This document shows positions 10,279 through 21,069 of a DNA stretch of 64,000 nucleotides, in pieces (positions within the stretch are counted from its first letter, which is position 1; each line of letters starts with the position of its first letter). The notes beneath the pieces are model-generated. The model worked only from the letters and a program-made list of their open reading frames with translations. It had not been told where the DNA came from and made no database searches. Origin of the DNA: Eustoma russellianum (Eukaryota > Streptophyta > Magnoliopsida > Gentianales > Gentianaceae); NCBI GenBank assembly GCA_036186865.1, contig AP025042.1:34764453-34828452 (forward strand). Reading direction: 5' to 3'. A program made the translations under genes and the position numbers.

Positions 10279-13200
10279 GAACTATCCTAGTGTGTAGCAT
10301 ACCCGCAAATGTATTGTTCGACAGTGGCGCTAGCCACTCATTTATCTCAAGGAAGTTTGCTAAGAATATCGATCATAATCCAGTTCGATTAGATTCACCT
10401 TATAGAGTACAAGTAGCTGGCGACCAGGTGCTTGTTTGCCATCACGTATTCAGAAATTGTGCACTTGAGTTTAATGACCAGTTGTTTGAGGCCAATTTGA
10501 TCCCCATATCTATGAGTGATTTTGACGTGATTCTCGGAATGGATTGGCTCTCAAAGAATCATGCTCACATTTATTGCCGAAGCAGGCAAGTTATCATTAA
10601 GAACCCAACTCGAGAGGAGATGTCATTCCAAGGAGGAACTAAGCTAAAGAAACCATCCAAGAAAGTCTTTGTTAACGCAGCTCGTGCCAATCAAACATCA
10701 AAGAAAGGTCATGATGGATTCTTGGTTTTTGTTTTAAGTGCTGAACAAGAAAGCCCTACTCTTGCACAATTTCCAGTTGTTAATGAATACCCTGATGTAT
10801 TTCCTGATGATCTGCCTGGACTACCTCCTGATCGCGAGATTTCTTTCGAAATAAACCTTGTTCCAGGAGCTAAACCCATATCTAAAGCCTCGTATCACAT
10901 GGCACCTGCGGAACTAAAGGAGTTAAAGGAACAGTTACATGAACTGTTAGAAAGGAAACTCATTCGCCCCAGCGTTTCACCTTGGGGTGCTCCGGTGCTA
11001 TTCGTGAAAAAGAAAGATGGAAGTATGCGCTTATGCATCGATTACTGGGAGCTCAACAAAATCACCATAAAGAACAAGTACCCATTACCACGGATTGATG
11101 ATTTATTCGACCAGCTCAGGGTAAGTAACTCGTAAGTTTTAACTTGACTATGTTTAAATCCTTTGAAACCCTATCTAAATCATTTTAATGCAGGGATCTC
11201 GAATTTTCAGTAAGATTGACTTACGATCTGGATACTTTCAACTGAAGATTAAGGCGGAAGATGTCCCTAAGACTGCTTTCAGAACCCGCTATAGACACTA
11301 TGAGTTCTTAGTCATGCCTTTTGGTTTGACCAATGCCCCTGCCGCCTTTAGGGATCTCATGAATCGCATCTTTCAAGAACAGTTGGACAAATACGTAGTG
11401 GTCTTCATAGACGACATCTTGATTTATTGACCCGATGAAGAGACTCACGCAGCTCATTTGAGGACAGTCTTGAATATTCTAAGAGCAAGACAGTTGTAAG
11501 CTAAGTTTAGCAAATGCGAGTTCTGGCTGCAAAGTGTATCATTCCTTGGTCATGTGATTTCAGAAGATGGGATTTGGTGGATCCCAAGAAAATTGAAGCT
11601 ATCACAGAATGACCCAGGCCAACAAATGTTACTGAAGTAAGAAGTTTTCTCGAACTAGCCAGATATTACAGGAAGTTTGTGGAAGGATTTTCGAGGATAG
11701 CTGTTCCCCTCACTAGATTGACCTAAAAGAAGACCAAGTTTGAGTGGAGTGCCGATTGTGAAAAGAGTTTCTCTGAGCTAAAAGCAAAGTTGACATCCGC
11801 TCCTATCATAGCTCAGCCCACTCCTGGTGAGAAGTACGTAGTGTACAGCGATGCTTCGAAGAATGGTCTTGGATGCGTCCTTATGTAGAATGACAAAGTG
11901 ATAGCCTATGCATCCCGACAGTTGAAACCATTTGAGCAAAACTATCCTATCCATGATCTTGAACTCGCCGTAGTGGTATTCGCGTTAAAGATATGGAGGC
12001 ACTATTTATATGGCGAAAAGTGCGAGATCTACGCAGACCACAAGAGCCTAAAGTACCTCTTTACCCAGAAAGAGCTTAATATGCGGCAACGTAGATGGTT
12101 GGAATTGATTAAAGATTATGACCTTTCCATTCAATATCATCCGGGAAAAGCTAACAAGGTCACTGATGCATTAAGTTGGAAAACAAGTCACACACGTCAA
12201 CCACCTCTTCAGCGAGACATGGAAGAATTTGGCCTAGAAGAAGTTGACTCAATCGATGAAGTTCTCGCCAAATTGGTTCTTATCCCTTCATTGATTGATA
12301 AGATCAAGGAAATTCAAAGGATTGATGAAGCCATAAGAAAATTCAAGAAAAGGACGGAAGATAAGCCGCGAGACGACTTTGAGATTCGCAGTGATGGCAG
12401 TTTATGGTATCAAGGAATGTTATGTGTTCCCGAAAACAAGGAAATCAAGGATGATGTTTTGATGGAAGCTCATAATTCTCGACTATCTATACACCCTGGA
12501 GCTAATAAGATGTATCAAGATCTCAAGCAAAAGTTTTGGTGGCCCGGTATGAAGAGACAAATAGCAGAATTTGTTGAGCAATGTTTGATCTGCCAAAGAG
12601 TGAAAGCCGAACACCAAAGACCCGCTGGATTGTTACAACCCTTAGAAGTGCCAGAATGGAAATGGGATCACATCACCATGGGCTTTGGACTGACCTACCT
12701 AAGACTAAGTATGGGAATGATGCTATATGGGTCATTGTGGATCGTTTGACTAAGTCTGCTCACTTTTTGGCTATGACAATAAAAGCATCTATGGAGAAGT
12801 TAGCCTCTATGTATATTGATCAGATTGTTTGTTTACATGGAGTGCCCATCAGCATTGTATGCGACCGTGACCCCCGATTTACTTCGAGATTTTGGACTGC
12901 CTTTCAAAAGGCAATAGGCACAGAGATAAGAATGAGTTCCGCATTTCATCCTCAAATAGACGGACAATCAGAAAGAACAATCCAAACCCTTGAGGATATG
13001 CTACGTGCTTACATTCTTGATTTTGAAGGAAGCTGGGATAAAATTCTTAAGCTCGTTGAGTTTTCTTACAATAATAGCTTCCACAGATCCATCGGAATGG
13101 CACCTTCTCAGGCATTGTATGGACGAAAATGTCGATCCCCACTATATTGGGACGAAATTGGAGATAAGATCTACGCAGGACCCGACATTGTTGAGCAAAC

Positions 13201-13718
13201 ACGAGAGAAGGTAAAGTTAGTCCAACAAAGGCTAAGAGCAGCGCAAGATAGAACGAAGATATGGGCAGATGAAAGAAGGAGACCTTTGGAGTTTCAAGAA
13301 AGAGAGAAAGTTTTTCTGAAAGTTTCTCCGACCAAAAGAGTTAAGAGATTTGGCATCAAAGGAAAACTAAGCCCAAGATTCGTTGGACCTTATGAAGTGC
13401 TTGAGAAAGTGGGCGAGGTTGCGTACCGCTTAGCGTTGCCACCATCTCTTTCTCAGCTACACTGTGTATTCCGTGTTTTCTCAACTTCGTCGATATGTAT
13501 ATGACCCAAGCAACATCCTTGAAGATCAACAGTTGAAGGTTGAAAAAGATGTAACTTATGAGGATGAACCGTTAAGGAGAATTGATCGAAAAGAGAAGGC
13601 ATTAAGGAAGAGATCCATATCCATGGTGAAGGTACAATGGAAACATCATTCGGAAGAAGAAGCAACTTGGGAAACGGAGGAAGACATGAGGAGTAGATAC
13701 CCCTACCTTTTTGACTAG
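10279..13718 (+). pseudogene. Gypsy 1 pol (protease, RT, RNase H, integrase, chromodomain-like tail), decayed
   Basis: Domains in order: aspartic protease with DSGAS (about 10320); reverse transcriptase with LCIDYWELN, an intron-like gap at 11121-11193, FSKIDLRSGY, MPFGLTNAPAAF and the catalytic FIDD (11410-11421); RNase H (ASRQLKPFEQNYPIHDLEL, TDALS); integrase zinc-binding region (H..H..CLICQ) and DDE-type core (CDRDPRFTS, FHPQIDG, then a C-terminal SH3-like part); and a tail with EKALRKRSISMVKVQWKHH and ATWETEEDM. It ends at TAG 13716-13718. Stops at 11724-11726 (TAA for CAA) and 11886-11888 (TAG for CAG), plus shifts near 11429-11640 and 12680-12710, inactivate it. Confidence 0.9.
11121..11193 (+). 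other. Intron-like interruption 2 of gypsy 1 (inside RT)
   Basis: 73 bp, GTAAGTAACT at the start and TTTTAATGCAG at the end. Removing it joins FDQLR to GSRIFSKIDL, the usual continuous RT sequence. Gypsy 3 (44500-44569) and the separate pol fragment (14407-14472) are interrupted at exactly the same codon boundary. Confidence 0.8.
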
Positions 13719-13748
13719 TTCCAAAGTTTCGAGGACGAAACTTATGAT

Positions 13749-13760
13749 AAGGGGGGAGGA
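13749..13760 (+). promoter_or_regulatory. Polypurine tract of gypsy 1
   Basis: AAGGGGGGAGGA lies immediately before the 3' LTR start TGTTGTACCC. It primes plus-strand DNA synthesis in this class. The same tract precedes the gypsy 3 3' LTR. Confidence 0.9.
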
Positions 13761-14153
13761 TGTTGTACCCCAACGATCATGTATGTGAAAACTATGAATA
13801 AGAGACGGAATGAAAGCGACAATTTCTTTTAGCGCATGTTACTTAAGTCAACTTAACCCTCTTTACTTAATTATTATTGAGGTGATACCAAGCCAATTTA
13901 AATTAGGAAACTTCAAGAAAGTAGTATATGAAATATAGAGTTATATGAACCATACATACCACTATGTATGTATGTGCGTGTATATGATATATGTGTGTAT
14001 GAAATGTATAAATACCTACATGCGTATACATAGGAAGGTATATATTTACAATCTAGTACACGAACATATAGGCATGTATATACATATATATATACATGCA
14101 TATGCTAATCTTAGAATATGACAAAATAAAGAAAACAATATAGTACATGAATT
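13761..14153 (+). repeat. 3' LTR of gypsy 1, truncated
   Basis: Matches the first ~390 bp of the 5' LTR and then stops after ACATGAATT; pol-like sequence of another gypsy element starts at 14154. About 90% of the LTR is missing. Confidence 0.92.
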
Positions 14154-14406
14154 GATCAGACCTGATCTCTAAATCGCTGTATCAGATGCCCCCCGCAGAA
14201 TTGAAGGAGTTAAAGGTACAGCTGCAGGAATTGATCGAGAAGAAATTTATATGGCCTAGCGTATCGCCCTAGGGAGTGCCAGTTTTGTTCGTGAAGAAAA
14301 AGGATGACAGTATCTGACTGTGCATCGATTACAGAAGTTGAACTAAATCACGATCAAGAACAAGTATCCATTGCCGAGGATCCATGACTTGTTCGATTAG
14401 TTGAGG

Positions 14407-14472
14407 GTGAGTATTTTAAATACTTATTTAACGCTAATATGTATGAATATAAATTGTAAATGTTGCATGCAG
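14407..14472 (+). other. Intron-like interruption in RT of pol fragment 2
   Basis: 66 bp, GTGAGTATTT to TTGCATGCAG, between TTGAGG and GGTGCCAAAG. It occupies the same codon boundary as the RT gaps of gypsy 1 and gypsy 3. Confidence 0.75.
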
Positions 14473-15142
14473 GGTGCCAAAGTTTTTAGCAAGATTGATC
14501 TTCGATCTGGATATCACCAACTGAAGATCAAGACAGATGACGTGGCTAAGACTGCTTTTCAGACTTCTTATGGTCATTATGTGATGCCATTCGGATTAAC
14601 CAATGCCCCAGCAGTGTTTATGGATTTGATGAATACGGTATTCCGTGAGCAGCTGGACAAGTTTGTAGTGGTGTTCATTGATGACATTCTTGTGTATTTG
14701 CCAGATGAGAAAGCACACGCTGAACACTTAAGGATTGTACTGAGTATATTGCAAGAGAAACAACTCTATGTCAAGTTCAGTAAGTGCGAGTTCTGGCTAC
14801 GTAGCGTAGCATTCTTGGGCCATGTTGTTTCTGAAGATGGCATATCAGTGGAACCTAAGAAGATCAGTGCCATTACTAAGTGGCCAAGACTAACAAACGT
14901 GACAGAAGTTTAGAGTTTCTTGGGATTGGCCAGATATTATCAGAAGTTCGTCGAAGGTTTTTCCAGGATTGCAGTCCCGTTGACCAGATTGACATAGAAG
15001 AAGACTAAGTTTGATTGGACTACAACATGTGAACAAAGCTTCCCCGAATTTGAGAACAGACTGACCTCCGCCCCAGTTTTAGCACAACCCAATTCTGGCG
15101 AAAGGTTTGTAGTGTATAGCGATGCGTCCAAGAATGAGCTAG

Positions 15143-15213
15143 GTAAATGAATAAACAACTTCATTATTTTAAAATTTCCACAAAGTATACGTGCATTAAC
15201 CTTTTTCTTGTAG
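15143..15213 (+). other. Intron-like interruption in RNase H of pol fragment 2
   Basis: 71 bp, GTAAATGAAT to CTTTTTCTTGTAG, splitting a Gly codon. Removing it joins SDASKNEL-G to CVLMQNERVIAYAS, the usual sequence. Gypsy 1 (about 11870) and gypsy 3 (about 45250) have no gap there. Confidence 0.75.
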
Positions 15214-16490
15214 GTTGCGTATTGATGCAGAACGAGCGGGTAATTGCTTATGCTTCGAGGCAGTTGAAACTCTATGAGCAGAATTACCCCACCCATGACT
15301 TGGAGTTGGCAGCAGTAGTGTTCGCCTTGAAAATCTGGAGACACTACTTATATGGTGAAAGGTCTAAAGTTTATACAGATCATAAAAGTTTGAAGTACCT
15401 GTTCACCTAGAAAGAGTTAAACATGACACATCGGAGATGGCTCGAACTGATAAAAGGCTATGATTTGGCGATTCATTATCATCCGGGGTAGGCAAACAAG
15501 ATAGCGGATGCATTGAGTAGAAAATCTAACCATGCCCGACAGACGCCTCTAAAGAGGGAGATAGTCAAGTTTGGATTGAATATAGTTGAGCCGACTGTGA
15601 ATATTTTGGCTACGTTGATGATCACTCCTACCTTGATTGACTGAATAAAGGTGGCGTAGATGAATGATACTGAACTGATGAGGATCGTTGAACAGTTTAA
15701 AGAAGGGCCGGTAAAATATTTTTAGCTTCATGACGATGGCAGCCTTTATTTCAGTAGAAGAATGCGTGTACTGGCTATTGATAAGATTAAGAGTGAGATC
15801 ATGACTGAGGCGCATAATTCGCGATTATCTATTCATCCGGTAGACACCAAGATGTATCAGGATACTTAAAAGAAATTATTAGTGGAATGGCATGAAGCAT
15901 CAGATTGCAGAGTTTGTGGAGAGATGTCATGTTTGTCAGCAGGTTAAAGTGGAGCATCAGCGACCTGCTGAATTATTACAGCCACTGGAGATTCCAGAAT
16001 GGAAGTGGAAACATATTACTATGGACTTTGTTACCGGTCTTCCTAAGACCCATAGCAGTATGATACAATTTTGGTAATCGTTGATCGACTCACTAAATCG
16101 ACACATTTCTTACCCATGTTGATTTAGGCATCTATAGGGAAGCTAGTGAGTATGTACATGGATGATATCATAAGCTTGCCAGGGACAGCAGTCAGCATTA
16201 TATGTGATAGAGATCCACGCTTTACCTCACGATTCTGGAAGGCTTATCAGCAGGCAACGGGTACCGAGGCCAGAATGAGTACGTCTCATCCACAACCGGC
16301 GGGCAGTTAGAACATACCATACAGACATAGGAGGATATGCTACGTGCATGCATTTTGGATTTCAAGGGTAGTTGAGATAAATCAGTGAAGTGGATTGAGT
16401 TTTCATACAATAACAGCTACCATAGTTCTATTGGCATGGCACCATTCGAGATACTGTATGGACGTAAGTGTCGATCTCTATTATATTGGA

Positions 16491-16787
16491 ATGTGTTGGA
16501 TTTAAGCGAAACAAACAATAAACTGAGCCAACTGGTTTGAAAGTGTAAAAACAGCAAAAATGAAATTGACACCGAAAGAGAAAAAGAATCAAAAATATCA
16601 TTAATTTCTCTCCTGTTTTAGTATACAATCTGTTAGATATATATATCTATATATACATATATATATACACACATATATATATACACATATATATATATAT
16701 ATACATATATATATACACATATATATATACATATATATATATATATAAAGTTCTATTAATAAAATCAATGTTTCATAAAATATATAT

Positions 16788-16850
<63 letters not shown>

Positions 16851-17069
16851 TCTCAGGAAGGAGTTCTTCCTGCTACATATTCTGAGCCTTCAACGGCTCT
16901 TTGTAGCCCCACCCCCATGGTCAATTTAAGCCGAAGAACAGAGGAAAACTTTTGTCATAGTTGCAAGATGGGGAGAACAGTAGAGGGCATTTTTAAAGAT
17001 GCGACATCCCTGCATTTTTGATATATACATATGTGCCCTTTTTCCTATTTCCCATTAACATACAAATAT
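16491..17069 (+). other. Unassigned DNA with TA-rich microsatellite
   Basis: After the pol fragment there is about 140 bp of unplaced sequence, then an interrupted (TA)n/(CATA)n microsatellite, then about 220 bp with a small inverted repeat (AGGAAGG..TTCCT near 16857-16871). No coding potential was recognised. Confidence 0.5.
16630..16846. repeat. Interrupted TA microsatellite
   Basis: Runs of TA and ACATATATATATAC; the last run, 16801-16846, is uninterrupted TA. Confidence 0.9.
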
Positions 17070-19622
17070 TGTTGGACCATGCACCTGCAATAAACACCAC
17101 TAGAGGGGTAGATGAATAGTGGTTATCGGAAATTACACTACTACCCTTGATAAAAATCCCCTTTGAAAACAGAATCTGAGACTACCTCAGATTCAGAACC
17201 TGTTTTTGAAAAATTCAAAAATCCTTGTAAACAACTTCAAAAATTATGGACATTTTCAGAACTTAACTTCAATGTGTTAGCAAGACTATGTCCAAAAACC
17301 AGACAAAAATAAGATTGTTTGGCCCTTCAAACAAATAAAAAGATTCAGATGGTCAATCTAGACAGAATTGGACAAAATGTTGCTGAAATTGAAAAACATG
17401 ACCAAAAAGGTTGAACTTTATGTCAAAACACTCCTTAGAATGTCTAGTTTATGTTTTCAAAAGGCCCTGACCTTGAAAAATTCTTTCTTAATACAGGATT
17501 CAAGTTTTCTTAAAACTGGTCAGATTGAAGCAGATTGGAGCAGTTATCTTGCAAAGACTGAAAGACTAACTTTACCTTGCTCAAATCAAGTGATTCTTGT
17601 TGCAAATGAAAGATAACAGTCTGAAGTATGACTCCACCAAAAATTACGAATTTTGAAAGTGTTTAGCTATTTTTTCAAATCGTGAGAAGTTGTGTAAAAA
17701 TTTGCAGTAAAAGCGGACAGAAAATAGAAAGGTAGAAACAAGACAAGAACACCGAAGATTTATACTGGTTCGATCAATGTGACCTACTCCAGTGCCAAGG
17801 AACACCTTTCCTTAGATTTCACTATGGTATGAATCAACTTACAATAAGAACCAAGATTGATCCTTGGGTTATACACCAACCCTACTCAAGACTTGGATGA
17901 ACACCTTCTATGCAACACTTAGTTGCAACACCTCTACCACCTATTGATGTAGCCTTATAGAATTGGCTAATCAATCTTACAAATGAATCTCAAGAGGATT
18001 GTAGCCCAACAAATACAACAAGAAAACCTTTGCTACAAAGAATGAAACAAGAACAACAAGAAGAAGATGATAGCTAGACAAATCAACAAATGCTTTCAAG
18101 TGAGCTTCAAGTGTGTTTCATCTTCTTCACCACTGTCTCCTATTTATAGTGTGAGTTGAGCCTTGTAGATAAGAATGCACATGTGTCGCCATCTTCATCA
18201 TCAAGTCCAAGTTATCTTCACATCATTGGTTGGCCATGTACACTTGGCAAAATGAGACAACATAATTGGTCCACCTTGAACACACATGTTGGCCGATTAT
18301 TTTCACCTAGAATAGTCTTGATTATCCTTTGTAAAATGAAGATAATAAGAGAGGATAATACCACCAAAATACCCTCAACTCCTTGCAAAAGAATAGGCAT
18401 GTGAGGCTTTGAAAATTTCAAACCAAAACAGCTCTCAAATGTATGTAGTAGCCGTTGGCTACACTTTTGAATATAGCTCTTTTTTGGTTGGTCCACTTGT
18501 CACCAACTCATAAAATGAGTACACCATCATATCCACCTGAATATACATGTTTTTAAGGCTGTATATATAAATAACAACTCAGATTTTTGATGAAGAAATC
18601 ACCAAATAATAATTGACAAGATTATGTCAACATGTAATACCGAAATTCCCAATATTTCTTCTTATATGTTGTGATCAATTGCACACCTTGAACACTTTTA
18701 TATTCTCTGAAATATGATGATAAATATCCTCCAATAACATATATAAAAGAGTCTTTAAGACAGAAATTGAATGTGACATCACAACTCGTCACATATCCCG
18801 CTATAGTCAATAATATCATCATGTGAGTGAAATAATATAAAGCCACCATATAATCTTCAAAATAATCACAACTCAACTCCAGAATGATGATAAAAATATA
18901 CTCAAGAGATTCCTTGAGTAACAATACCAAAAATACCCTTAGGGGTGAAATGACCAGAATGCCCCTGGTGAGAGAAACTCCAGAAATGACCCCAATGGTC
19001 AGAAATAGTCATAATACCACCTTTGTCTTGATAAATATGATAAGAATAAGTCCTTGATATATATCCACCTTATCGTGTTCCTACAAAACTCAAAATACCA
19101 ATTTTGCCCTTTTTGGTAAGTTGTAGAAACTTCCAAGGCACATTAGCCACAATGTATTTATAAACATCAAAAACACATAATATTCACATAATGAACATGT
19201 ATAAATCATGTACAAATGTAAACAACCACTTTATCACATTTTAGAAAAATATTTCTAAAGACCCTAGACATCGATCGATCGAAGTGCCTCAGAATCTGAG
19301 ATCGATGTCTCACAGTGAGTTTCAGAATTTGTCTCTGACCTACATCGATTGATCAAAGTGAGGGTTTGATGTGACTAGATCGATCGATGTGTCTCAAGTT
19401 TAGAGATCGATGTCTCACAGTAAGGTCTTGAACTTTCTCTTCCTTACATAGATCGATCGATGTGAGAGATCGAAGTACATCGATCGATCGAAGTGCAACA
19501 ACCTGAGAGATCAATGTCAACTTTTTTAACTTTTAATCACATATAACACCATGTATGATATTTTTATGCATTCACCTCTTAAAATCATGACTTTCAAAAT
19601 TATCCAAACATATTTCTTAACA
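17070..19622 (-). mobile_element. Candidate solo copia LTR (2.55 kb)
   Basis: The plus strand begins TGTTGGACC and ends TTCTTAACA, giving TG..CA ends on either strand, and is flanked on both sides by AATAT (17065-17069 and 19623-19627). Parts resemble the copia A LTR in the same orientation: CACCACTAGAGGGGTAG near its start, and TTTATACTGGTTCGATC plus GACCTACTCCAGT near 17760-17800. No primer site or internal region adjoins it, which fits a solo LTR left by LTR-LTR recombination. The AT-rich duplication could be chance, so the exact ends are tentative. Confidence 0.55.
19268..19520. repeat. ATCGATCGA-rich dispersed repeat in solo copia LTR
   Basis: The motif CATCGATCGATCGAAGTG or close variants occurs about five times in 250 bp, interleaved with AGATCGATGTCTCACAGT-like blocks and CTCAGAATCTGAG dyads. 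ATCGATCGAT is self-complementary, so each copy is a dyad. Confidence 0.75.
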
Positions 19623-20189
19623 AATATATCTACATGTTTTAAATAAGTGGTTTTCATGCTTCAATTTATACACCATAGTCTCTATTTTCTATACTCCTTT
19701 TCAAACTTAGTGCGTAGGAAGATGCGACAAAGTTTGCAATAAGTTTTCAATTTTTATCTTGAGTCGGAATGCCTTTGCCAAATCTTTGAACGCTTCATGC
19801 CTTATTGAAATAATGCCTTTGGACAATACCTGCATAGTAAAATACTTTGTGAGTTTTATGAAAAGACATGACCTTCTTTTTCATGTTGCAACTCCACGTT
19901 TTGTTTATAGGTTCCTGGATTTCACATTTGATATTGACTATTTGACGTTTGTTTTCTTCTGAATTTTATTTGACAATTGTTTGCAATCTTTGATTTTAGT
20001 TTTTTCTTTCGTTGCTTATTCGTCTTGAATTTGGATTTCGCGTAACAAATGACTTTTAGCCACTGATTTTGTTTGTTCGATTGTTTCCAGTAAAAGTCTT
20101 TTGGTACAAGATCTCAGTTTTGGTTTTAGTTGCAATCATTGATAGATAAAGTTATGAATTTTCTGTGAGACCATGTCTAAAAAAAGATG
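19623..20189 (+). other. No recognised feature
   Basis: About 570 bp between the candidate solo LTR and the RTE LINE. It has a short open frame (19759-19962) with no recognisable motif. The last part could be the 5' leader of the LINE. Confidence 0.4.
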
Positions 20190-20224
20190 TAGGTAAGGGA
20201 AAGAAAAAAAGAGGATAGTTTACT

Positions 20225-20960
20225 TATAGCCTCTTGGAATGTAGGAACTCTAAGTGGTAAATTGTTAGAAGTAGTAGATGTACTTAAGAGGCGTAGGATA
20301 GATGTAGCATGTCTACAAGAGACTAGGTGGAAGGGGAATAAAGGTAAAGAATGTAATGGGTATAAGTTGCTCTACGCGGGGTCCAATGGGACCAAGAATG
20401 GTGTAGGATTTTTAGTAAAGTTAGAATTGTACACAAAAGTGATCGATGTGATAAGATATAATGACAGACTTATGGTCCTGAAGTTAGTAACAAACAAAGA
20501 GGTGGTGGCAGTGGTCAAAGCCTATGCACCCCAAGTGGAACTAGGAGAATAGGAGAAGAAAGAATTTTGGGATTACTTAGATATAGTGTTGCGGACAATA
20601 CCTAGGGAGGAACAAATTGGTATAGGAGGTGATTTTAATGGCCACATTGGAAAGGAAGCCGATGGTTTTCAGTCGGTACATGGAGGGTTTGGTTATGGAG
20701 ATAGAAACGAGCAAGGTAAGGATCTGCTAGACCTTGCGGTGGCCCAGGACCTAGGTATTATAAACTCATTCTTTAAGAAAAAAGAATCACATTTGATCTC
20801 TTTTAGCAGCAGAGGACGTAACATGCAGATCGACTATTTTCTGATGAGACGTGAAGACCGGTAGTTGTGGAGGGACTGCAAGGTTATACCAGGGGAGACA
20901 GTAGTGACACAACACCGTTTACTAGTCGTAATTATAGCGTTGAGCAAAAAGCTGAGCAAG
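20225..20960 (+). pseudogene. RTE endonuclease domain, decayed
   Basis: Reads ASWNVGTLSGK and then CLQETRWKG (the catalytic Glu motif), NGVGFLV, KAYAP, GGDFNGHIG (Asp/Asn motif) and QIDYFLMR, the normal order of the endonuclease/exonuclease/phosphatase fold that nicks the target. In-frame stops lie near 20550 (TAG after LGE) and 20862. The final His-Asp motif region is poorly kept (TQHRLLV). Confidence 0.8.
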
Positions 20961-21069
20961 AGGAATAGAAAATTACCACCTAGTACTCGATGGGAAAGTT
21001 TGAAGGACGGAAAAATTAACATATTTAGAGACAAGGTCATCTCAACGACATCAGAGACAAGTTGAGGAC

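Larger units (their letters stand above)
4646..14153 (+). mobile_element. Gypsy 1: chromovirus-like Ty3/gypsy element, 3' LTR truncated
   Basis: Order on the plus strand: 5' LTR 4646-8719, primer site, gag with CCHC knuckle, protease, reverse transcriptase, RNase H, integrase with HHCC and core, a C-terminal chromodomain-like tail, a purine tract and a 3' LTR beginning at 13761. The RT and integrase style (LRSGYFQLKI, FIDDILIY, HPGANKMYQD, AFHPQ) and the tail resemble Tekay/Del chromoviruses; the lineage call is inference. The base run GTATA precedes the element, but the matching duplication is lost because the 3' LTR breaks off at 14153. By eye about ten differences separate the shared 390 bp of the two LTRs, so the insertion is not recent. 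Confidence 0.92.
14154..16490 (+). pseudogene. Gypsy pol fragment 2 (RT, RNase H, integrase), heavily decayed
   Basis: A second, distinct gypsy pol, related to gypsy 1 and 3 but with its own residues (GAKVFSKIDLRSGYHQLKI, FIDDILVY). It starts inside RT at the SPWGVP region (with a TAG replacing the Trp codon), continues through RNase H (ASRQLKLYEQNYPTHDLEL, DHKSLKYLF) and the integrase zinc region (CHVCQQVK), and ends in the integrase core after YGRKCRS near 16485. No gag, LTR or purine tract of its own is visible. Many stops are TAG or TGA where relatives have CAG, TGG or CGA. Two intron-like gaps lie in it (14407-14472, 15143-15213). Confidence 0.88.
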
